Source of the DNA: Opitutaceae bacterium
GTDB lineage: Bacteria > Verrucomicrobiota > Verrucomicrobiia > Opitutales > Opitutaceae
Length of the DNA stretch: 56,714 nucleotides
Assembly: GCA_027485815.1 (NCBI GenBank)
Contig: JAIXQE010000101.1
Coordinates: forward strand, 1 to 56,714
Reading direction: 5' to 3'
Below the pieces are notes generated by a model. That model made no database searches, was not told the origin of the DNA, and worked only from the letters and a program-made list of their open reading frames with translations. Below, piece by piece: positions 13,607 through 19,858 of the stretch. Both the position numbers and the translations under genes were made by a program. The first letter of the stretch is position 1; the number at the start of each line of letters is the position of its first letter.

Positions 13607-14389
13607 TCAGTTGTCGCGGGAGAACTGGGTGTTCGCCCGCACCAGGTCGAGTTCCTTGATCCAGATGTTCCGGTACCGGACGTCGTGGCCCTCGCATTGC
13701 AGCTTCAGGCCGCCGGGCGAGTCGGTGATCCCCTTGCCGCCGTCGTTGCCCCCGTCGATCCCCGAGTTGGCGCCGCCCCAGACCTGGTTGATCTCCTGGT
13801 TCGCGTGGATCTTCACGCCGTTGATATACATCGTCACGCGCGCCTTCTCGACCAGCTTGCCGTCCTTGAAGCGCGCCGCGCGGAACTGGAGGTCGTACGC
13901 GTTCCACTGGCGCAGGCCCTTGTAGAGGAAGTAGGGGGACTCCGTCTCGTTGATCACCGACCCCATCCCGTGCTTGGTCGCGTCGCCGTCCTGGATCTGG
14001 ATCTCGTAGCGGTTCTGCAGGTACACCCCGCTGTTGCCGCCCTCGTTCATCACGCAAAATTCCACGTGGAGCCGGAAGTCGCGGTACGCCTTCTTGGTCA
14101 CGATGTCGGCGGACCCGTAGCGGCCCTTGGGCGCGTTCGGATCATCGGTCTGCACCACCGTGCCGCGGTCCACCGGATCGGGCACGATCTTCCACTTGAT
14201 CGGAAGCGAGGAGGCGAAGCGGGGGCCCTGCCAGTAGGTCCACTTGGCGTCGAGCATCTCGCGGGAACCGTCGAGGATGACCTCGGCGCCCGGGAGGGGC
14301 GGCGCGCCGACGCCGACCGCGCCGTGCGCCGCGGCGGCGAGCAGGAAGGGCAGGAGGCGGAGGAGAGCGGACGGGGCGGGGGTTTTCAC
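13607..14389 (-). CDS. DUF1080 (3-keto-disaccharide hydrolase family) exported protein
   Basis: 260 residues from a GTG at 14389, chosen because it gives a clean signal peptide (VKTPAPSALLRLLPFLLAAAAHG); the frame extends upstream to 14503 but overlaps the neighbouring hydrolase gene. The mature part shows the concanavalin-like DUF1080 pattern: DAKWTYWQGPRF, SADIVTKKAYRDFRLHVEFCV, NEGGNSGVYLQNRYEIQI, and a closing VRYRNIWIKEL. Members of this family are abundant in Verrucomicrobia and Planctomycetes; some act on 3-keto-glycosides, most are uncharacterised. It lies directly in front of the TonB-dependent receptor. Confidence 0.88.
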   Translation of the reverse strand: MKTPAPSALLRLLPFLLAAAAHGAVGVGAPPLPGAEVILDGSREMLDAKWTYWQGPRFASSLPIKWKIVPDPVDRGTVVQTDDPNAPKGRYGSADIVTKKAYRDFRLHVEFCVMNEGGNSGVYLQNRYEIQIQDGDATKHGMGSVINETESPYFLYKGLRQWNAYDLQFRAARFKDGKLVEKARVTMYINGVKIHANQEINQVWGGANSGIDGGNDGGKGITDSPGGLKLQCEGHDVRYRNIWIKELDLVRANTQFSRDN

Positions 14390-14433
14390 GCGCCCAGCGA
14401 ATCGCGGCGCGCGCGACCTCCGCAAGGGCGAAG

Positions 14434-15435
14434 TCACTGCCCCGCGATCTCGCGCCACATTCCGCCCAAGTCGATACGCCGGTCGCGGGAGCGGTTGATC
14501 CACTCGACCTCCGCGGGCGCCCCCGGTGGCGTGTACCGGATGCCCCAGATCGGATCAAAGGCCTCGGCGGAAAGGGAGTAACGCATGTCCGCCAGCACGG
14601 TCGGGTCCGCCGGACTGCGCGCCACCCAGTGCTCCGAGAACCAAGCGAACCGGGCGAAGGAACCCCGCGTGTCCCGGGCCCGCTCCGCCGCGGTCAGGTC
14701 CGCCGCCCCGGCCAGCGGCAGCGACCAGCCCTCGCGCACGCTGACGTCGCCGGTCCAGCCCACGCGCACCCGGTCGCTGTGGATCCGGCCGCCGTGCTCG
14801 TAGAGGGTGCGCCAGACCAGCTGGTTGCCGAGCGTCGGCATCACCTCGCGGCGCACCGGAACGTGCCCGCGGCGCGCGGCGAGCTCGCGCAACGCCGCCT
14901 CGGCGCGGCCGTGCTGGACGATGCCCAGCCCCAGGTAGGCGAGCGCGCACGCCAGGCCGGCCACCGCGGGCGCGGCCGTCCGGCGCCGAAGCGCCCATGC
15001 GAGGCCCGCGGCGAGCGGCAGGGTGAACGCGGGGTCCACGACCGCGATCCAATCCCACCCCGCCCGGTGGTCCGAGAACGGCCACAGCAGCTGCGTGCCG
15101 TAGCTGGTCGCGGCATCGAGCAGGACATGGCTGAGGTAGGCGAGGACGGCCACGAGCCACAGGTCCCAGCCCCTCCCCCCGGCGCGGCCCGCCGGGCGCA
15201 GCAGCCAGGTGATGATCGCCACGAGCGCCCCCACGGGGACGAAGGCCAAGGCGTGGGTGAAACCACGGTGCGCGGCCACCGCGACCAGCGGATCGGTCGC
15301 GCTGCGGATGAAGACGTCGGCGTCCGGCAACACCCCGGCCACGGCCCCGACGAGCGCGGCCGAGCGGCCGAGTCGCCGCCCGCCGGCGACCTGCGCGAGG
15401 CTGGCGCCGAGCACGGCGTGGGTGACGGGATCCAT
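14434..15435 (-). CDS. YbcI/YdjM-type membrane-bound metal-dependent hydrolase
   Basis: 333 residues from the ATG at 15435 (MDPVTHAVLGASLAQVAGG). The opening DPxTHxxxG, the PDADVF segment, and HRGFTHAL followed by several transmembrane helices with AYLSHVLLDAATSYGTQLLWPFS are hallmarks of the LexA-binding/YbcI family. These are inner-membrane proteins with conserved His and Asp that probably bind metal; function is poorly known. The C-terminal third is soluble and less conserved. A much longer frame reading upstream to 16986 is antisense to the NOS gene and was discarded. It is divergent from NOS with a 90-base gap. Confidence 0.85.
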   Translation of the reverse strand: MDPVTHAVLGASLAQVAGGRRLGRSAALVGAVAGVLPDADVFIRSATDPLVAVAAHRGFTHALAFVPVGALVAIITWLLRPAGRAGGRGWDLWLVAVLAYLSHVLLDAATSYGTQLLWPFSDHRAGWDWIAVVDPAFTLPLAAGLAWALRRRTAAPAVAGLACALAYLGLGIVQHGRAEAALRELAARRGHVPVRREVMPTLGNQLVWRTLYEHGGRIHSDRVRVGWTGDVSVREGWSLPLAGAADLTAAERARDTRGSFARFAWFSEHWVARSPADPTVLADMRYSLSAEAFDPIWGIRYTPPGAPAEVEWINRSRDRRIDLGGMWREIAGQ

Positions 15436-15525
15436 GGGCGCGGAGCAAACGCGGCGGCGGCCGGTTGGCAAACCGTGGCCGCACCGCGCCTTGCGCCGCG
15501 CCCCGAAGCGGGTTCGCTCCCGGCG

Positions 15526-16662
15526 ATGTCGACCTGCCCGTTCCACGCCGCCGCCCCGGCCCCCGCCCCCGCGGCCGTCCCGGCGGACGCGGACGCCGAG
15601 CTCGCCTTCCTCGCGGAAGCCCATCCGGGCGGGGTGAAACCGGAGCACCGCGCCCGCCTCGTGGCCGCCCTCGCCACCGGCGCGCCCGCGCCCCTCACCC
15701 CCGCGGAGCTGACGTGGGCGGGCCGCATCGCCTGGCGCAACCACGCGCGCTGCATCGGCCGCCTGCACTGGCGGCGCCTCGAGGTGCGCGACGGCCGCGG
15801 CCTCGAGCACCCCGACGACCTCGCCACGAGCCTCCGGGAGCACCTCGAGCTGGCGCAGGGGGACGGCACGGTGCGCTCGTACCTGACCGTGTTCGCGCCG
15901 CCGGACCATCCCGGCGGGCCCGCGCCGCGGATCTGGAACGCCCAGCTGTGCGGCTACGCGGGCCACCCGCGCCCCGGCGGCGGCATCCTCGGCGACCCGG
16001 CCAACGCCGCCTTCACCCGCCTCGCCCGGCGCCTCGGCTGGGCGCCCCCGGGTGAACCCACCGCCTTCGACCTGCTGCCGTGGATCCTCTCCGGCCGCGA
16101 CGGGAAACCCCGCCTCTACCCGCTCCCCGCCGGCCTCGTCCGCGAGGTCCCGCTGACCCACCCCACCCTGCCCGCCTTCGCCGCCCTCGGCCTGCGCTGG
16201 TACGCCGTGCCCGTGGTCAGCGGGATGCGCTTCCACGCCGCCGGGACGGATTTCCCGGCCGCCCCGTTCAACGGCTGGTACATGGGCACCGAGATCGGCG
16301 CGCGGAACCTCGCCGACCCCCACCGCTATAACCTGCTGCCGGCCGTCGCCGATCTCCTCGGTCTCGATCGCCGCCACCCCCGCACCCTCTGGCTGGACCG
16401 CGCCCTCCTCGAGCTGAACGCCGCCGTGCTGCACTCGTACGCCGCCGCCGGGGTCACCCTCGTCGACCACCACAGCGCCTCCGAGGAATTCCTCCGCTTC
16501 TGCGGCCGCGAGGCGGCGGCCGGGCGCGAGGTCTCCGCGCGCTGGGACTGGATCGTGCCCCCGATCTCGGCCAGCGCCACCCGCGTGTTCCACACGCCGA
16601 TGCGCGAGTTCCCGACCACGCCGGATTTCCATTCCCAGCCGCTGCCCCCGGGGCTGGATTGA
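15526..16662 (+). CDS. nos: Bacterial nitric oxide synthase oxygenase
   Basis: 378 residues, the size of a stand-alone oxygenase domain with no reductase. Signature WRNHARC76IGRLHW supplies the proximal haem thiolate (C76). APFNGWYMGTE256IGARN carries the glutamate that binds the arginine guanidinium, followed by DPHRYN. VDHHSASEEFLRF and the C-terminal VPPISASATRVFHTPM match the pterin/dimer region of the family. The product would make NO and citrulline from arginine, using a cellular flavodoxin/ferredoxin-type reductant. An N-terminal CPFH motif precedes an Ala/Pro linker and is not part of the usual bacterial domain. It sits alone between a divergent membrane hydrolase and a Gfo/Idh protein; no reductase is nearby. 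Confidence 0.95.
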   Translation: MSTCPFHAAAPAPAPAAVPADADAELAFLAEAHPGGVKPEHRARLVAALATGAPAPLTPAELTWAGRIAWRNHARCIGRLHWRRLEVRDGRGLEHPDDLATSLREHLELAQGDGTVRSYLTVFAPPDHPGGPAPRIWNAQLCGYAGHPRPGGGILGDPANAAFTRLARRLGWAPPGEPTAFDLLPWILSGRDGKPRLYPLPAGLVREVPLTHPTLPAFAALGLRWYAVPVVSGMRFHAAGTDFPAAPFNGWYMGTEIGARNLADPHRYNLLPAVADLLGLDRRHPRTLWLDRALLELNAAVLHSYAAAGVTLVDHHSASEEFLRFCGREAAAGREVSARWDWIVPPISASATRVFHTPMREFPTTPDFHSQPLPPGLD

Positions 16663-16714
16663 CGGTTTTTCGCTCGCCCCGCCCGCGCAGCGGGCAAAAC
16701 GTCGGCGACCCCCG

Positions 16715-18100
16715 ATGCCCCCGACATCCCCCGCCCTGCCCCGCAAGGAATTCCTCGGCCTCGCCGCCCTCGGCGCCCTCGGGTTCGCCGCCGGCTGCGC
16801 CACCACGGGCCGACGCCCCGTGCCCCGCGACGGCATCCTCCGGCACGCCGCGATCGGCGTCGGCGGGATGGGCGGCCGCGACCTCGACCAGTTGCGCAGC
16901 CACCCCCGCCTGCGCGTCACCGCCCTCTGCGACGTCGACGCCAAGGCCCTCGCCGCCGCCGCCCGCAAGGTCCCCGGCGCCCGCACCTACACCGACTGGC
17001 GCGAACTGTTCGCGAAGGAGGGCGACGCCCTCGAATCGTGCAACGTCTCGATCCCCGACCACATGCACGCCGTGGTCGCGCTGGCCGCCATCCGCCGCGG
17101 GATCTCCGTCTACTGCCAGAAGCCGATGGCGCACGACGTCGCCGAATGCCGCGCGCTCACCGTCGCGGCCGCGGCCGCCGGCGTGATGACGCAGCTCGGC
17201 ACGCAGCACGCCGCCGGCCCGGGCGACCGCCTCGCGGTCCACCTCCTCCGCTCCGGCGCGATCGGCAAGGCGCGCCGCGCCTACCTCTGTTCCAACCGCT
17301 CCACCGCCGGCCGCTACCGGCTCGAGGGCCCCCGCCCCGCCACCGGCACCCCGCCCCCGGAGGGCCTCGCCTGGGACCTCTGGCTCGGCAACGCCCCCGC
17401 CCGCCCCTACGCGCCCCAGATCTACCACCCCACCACCTGGCGCGCCTGGCAGGACTTCGGCACCGGCTGGTCGGGGGACATCGGCTGCCACATCCTCGAC
17501 GCCGTCTGGAAGGGCCTCGGCCTCACCGCCCCCCGCACCATCACTGCCAACGTGCAGGATTCCTGGCGCAAATCGGCCGCCCGCCGCGGCGACACCTGGC
17601 CGCAGGGCAACCACATCACCTGGAAGTTCCCCGGGAACGCAGCCACCGAGGGCCCGGACTTCACCGTGGAGTGGTTCGACGGCGAATTCCTCCCGCCCGC
17701 CGAGGCCCAGGCGATCGCCCGCGACCTCGGCTTCGCCAAGTACCCCGAGGAAGCCGCCCTCGTGATCGGGACCGAGGGCGCCCTGCTCCTGCCCCACACC
17801 TCCGGCCCCCGCCTCCACCCGGCCTCGAAGTTCGCCGACCTCACCCGCCCGAACCTGACCGGCCCCAGCCATTACCACGCGTTCGTGGACGCCTGCCTGA
17901 GCGGCACCCCCGCGGACTCCGACTTCGCCCGCTCCGGCCCGATGGCCGAGGCCGTCATCCTCGGCACCGTCGCCATCCGCCAGCCCGGCGACATCCTCCA
18001 GTGGGACGCCGGCCGCCTCCGCGTCCTCAACTCCGCCGCCGCCAACCGCCTCCTCCGCCGCACCTACCGGTCCGGCTGGGAACTCGATCTCAAGGTCTGA
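16715..18100 (+). CDS. Gfo/Idh/MocA-family oxidoreductase, lipoprotein-like
   Basis: 461 residues. N-terminus has a hydrophobic segment ending in a lipobox-like GFAAGC, then the Rossmann fold (AAIGVGGMGGRDL, CDVDAKAL), the CQKPMAHDV segment with the conserved Lys-Pro, and the C-terminal domain with GDIGCHILDAVW (conserved catalytic-region Asp and His). Exported or tethered members with alanine-rich leaders are a speciality of Planctomycetes/Verrucomicrobia and often act on sugars or inositols with tightly bound NAD(P). Substrate not inferable. The stop is 11 bases before the FG-GAP gene, so the two form an operon. Confidence 0.88.
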   Translation: MPPTSPALPRKEFLGLAALGALGFAAGCATTGRRPVPRDGILRHAAIGVGGMGGRDLDQLRSHPRLRVTALCDVDAKALAAAARKVPGARTYTDWRELFAKEGDALESCNVSIPDHMHAVVALAAIRRGISVYCQKPMAHDVAECRALTVAAAAAGVMTQLGTQHAAGPGDRLAVHLLRSGAIGKARRAYLCSNRSTAGRYRLEGPRPATGTPPPEGLAWDLWLGNAPARPYAPQIYHPTTWRAWQDFGTGWSGDIGCHILDAVWKGLGLTAPRTITANVQDSWRKSAARRGDTWPQGNHITWKFPGNAATEGPDFTVEWFDGEFLPPAEAQAIARDLGFAKYPEEAALVIGTEGALLLPHTSGPRLHPASKFADLTRPNLTGPSHYHAFVDACLSGTPADSDFARSGPMAEAVILGTVAIRQPGDILQWDAGRLRVLNSAAANRLLRRTYRSGWELDLKV

Positions 18101-18111
18101 ACCATCCCCCG

Positions 18112-19308
18112 ATGCGCACCCCCGCCCTGCTCACCCTCCTCGCCCTCGCGCTCCCGCTCCCCGCCGCCGCGCCCAAGAAGGGCGGCCCCGCCGGACCGCT
18201 GCTCAAGATCCGCGTGCAGCAGCTCCACGTGGACAACAACGAGGGCTGCGCGATCGCCGACTTCAACCGCGACGGCAAACCGGACGTCAGCGCCGGCGAA
18301 TACTGGTACGAGGGCCCCGCCTTCACCACCAAGCGCAAGCTCCGCCAGCTCGAGCCCTTCGGGAAGGACTACGTCACCAACTGCGGCGAGCACGCCCACG
18401 ACGTGAACGGCGACGGTTACCCGGACATCGTCACCGGCGCGTTCATGGATTCGAAGGTGTACTGGTACGAGAATCCCGGCGCCGCCGGGCTCACCGGCAC
18501 CGCCCTGTGGCGCCAGCACGTGCTGGTGGAGACCAAGCTGATGCAGAACGAGTGGACCGCCCTGCGCGACCTCGACGGCGACGGCGTGCCGGAGTACGTC
18601 GTAAACTCCTACGGCCACGCCAACGCGCTGATGGCGTACCGCTTCGCGAAGGGCCCGGCCGGCGAGCCCATCCTCGCGCCCTGGGTGATCCAGCCCGGGG
18701 CCCCGTTCGTCAACGGCCACGGCATCGGCTTCGGCGACATCAACGGCGACGGCCGCGAGGACATCCTCTACGGCAACGGCTGGTACGAGCGCCCCGCGGG
18801 AAACCTCGCCGCCGGCCCGTGGCGCCGCCACGCCGACTGGACCTGGCCGCACGCCAGCACCCCGATGATCGTGGTCGACCTCACCGGCGACGGCCGCCAC
18901 GACATCATCCGCGGCCACGGCCACAACTACGGCCTCTACTGGGAGGAGCAGCGCGACCCCAACCGCGACGGCAGCACCAACTGGCGCCACTTCGTGATCG
19001 ACGACAAGATCTCCCAGAACCACTGCCTGGTCTGGGAAGACCTCGACCGCGACGGCCAGCCGGACCTGATCACCGGCCGCCGCGTGCGTGCCCACAGCGG
19101 CAACGATCCCGGCGACAACGAGCCGGGCTGCGTCGCCCTCTACAAGTGGAACGCCGCCGAGCGCCGCTTCACCAAGCATATGCTGGCCGACGGCGGCCCC
19201 GGCACCGGTCTCCAGATCCGCGTCGCCGACCTCGACGGCAACGGCTGGAAAGATCTCGCCGTAGCCGGCAAAAGTGGCACCCACATCCTCTGGAACGACG
19301 GCCGCTGA
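18112..19308 (+). CDS. Secreted FG-GAP/VCBS repeat protein
   Basis: 398 residues with a signal peptide (residues 1-20, ending PAAA). Seven Ca-binding-like repeats are visible: DFNRDGKPDV, DVNGDGYPDI, DLDGDGVPEY, DINGDGREDI, DLTGDGRHDI, DLDRDGQPDL and DLDGNGWKDL, which suggests a single seven-bladed propeller. Such proteins are exported and bind ligands or other surface proteins; enzymatic function is unproven. It follows the Gfo/Idh gene closely and precedes the first lanthipeptide precursor by 41 bases, so readthrough into the peptide locus is possible. Confidence 0.88.
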   Translation: MRTPALLTLLALALPLPAAAPKKGGPAGPLLKIRVQQLHVDNNEGCAIADFNRDGKPDVSAGEYWYEGPAFTTKRKLRQLEPFGKDYVTNCGEHAHDVNGDGYPDIVTGAFMDSKVYWYENPGAAGLTGTALWRQHVLVETKLMQNEWTALRDLDGDGVPEYVVNSYGHANALMAYRFAKGPAGEPILAPWVIQPGAPFVNGHGIGFGDINGDGREDILYGNGWYERPAGNLAAGPWRRHADWTWPHASTPMIVVDLTGDGRHDIIRGHGHNYGLYWEEQRDPNRDGSTNWRHFVIDDKISQNHCLVWEDLDRDGQPDLITGRRVRAHSGNDPGDNEPGCVALYKWNAAERRFTKHMLADGGPGTGLQIRVADLDGNGWKDLAVAGKSGTHILWNDGR

Positions 19309-19349
19309 GCGCCCTACCACGCCTCATTACCCTCAACCACCTCCCCACC

Positions 19350-19592
19350 ATGAGCCACTCCGCCCTCGACGCCCTCCAGGCTCGCCTCGCCGCCGATCCC
19401 GCCTTCGCCGCCCAGTTCCGGGCCGCCGCCTCGCTTGACGCCGCCATCGCCGTCGCCCGCGCGCACGGCCTCACCCTCGACGCCGCCATGTTCCAGAATC
19501 GCCCGCTTGGCGCGGGGGAACTCGACGGCGTCGCCGGCGGCGCGGGAATCGACCTCACTCTCGACCCCAAGATTTGCCTCGTTCCCCAATGA
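19350..19592 (+). CDS. lanA1: Nif11-type lanthipeptide precursor 1
   Basis: 80 residues. A Nif11-like leader (residues 1-64: MSHSALDALQARLAADPAFA onward, with the amphipathic FRAAASLDAAIAVARAHGLT helix) ends in GELDGVAGG, a double-glycine protease site. The predicted core is AGIDLTLDPKICLVPQ (residues 65-80). It has one Thr (core 6) and one Cys (core 12) and no Ser, so exactly one ring, a methyllanthionine between them, is possible. Its last bases overlap the ATG of precursor 2 (ATGA). The adjacent LanM is the likely modifying enzyme. Leader cleavage and export genes are not present nearby. Confidence 0.88.
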   Translation: MSHSALDALQARLAADPAFAAQFRAAASLDAAIAVARAHGLTLDAAMFQNRPLGAGELDGVAGGAGIDLTLDPKICLVPQ

Positions 19593-19831
19593 GCCACTCC
19601 GCCCTCCAAGCCCTTCAGGCCCGCCTCGCGGCCGATCCCGCCTTCGCCGCCCAGTTCCGGGCCGCCGCCTCGCTTGACGCCGCCATCGCTGTCGCCCGCG
19701 CGCACGGCCTGACCCTCGACGCCACCATGTTCCAGAACCGCCCCCTCGGCGCGGGCGAACTCGACGGCGTCGCCGGCGGCGCCGGGTTCGACACCGTCGC
19801 CAACCCGCGGATGTGCGAAACTCCCTGGTGA
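19589..19831 (+). CDS. lanA2: Nif11-type lanthipeptide precursor 2
   Basis: 80 residues, a tandem copy of precursor 1. The leader differs only at residue 7 (Asp to Gln) and residue 46 (Ala to Thr). It ends VAGG, giving the core AGFDTVANPRMCETPW. The two cores share A1, G2, D4, P9, C12 and P15, and otherwise differ. Thr at core 5 or 14 could react with Cys 12, so the ring could close in either direction. The ATG at 19589 overlaps the stop of precursor 1 by 4 bases; an earlier in-frame ATG at 19574 is rejected because the MSHSAL start matches precursor 1. LanM starts 28 bases after the stop. Confidence 0.88.
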   Translation: MSHSALQALQARLAADPAFAAQFRAAASLDAAIAVARAHGLTLDATMFQNRPLGAGELDGVAGGAGFDTVANPRMCETPW

Positions 19832-19858
19832 GCACGTCGCCGCGGAGCTGAAGCCACC

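Noticed and set aside
16681-16699. Hairpin GCCCGC-GCA-GCGGGC after NOS as a terminator
   Set aside because: It is followed by AAAA, not a T-run, on the coding strand.
14434-16986. An 850-residue minus-strand frame joining the hydrolase to a region over NOS
   Set aside because: NOS on the plus strand is unmistakable. The hydrolase starts at the ATG at 15435, where its family N-terminus begins.
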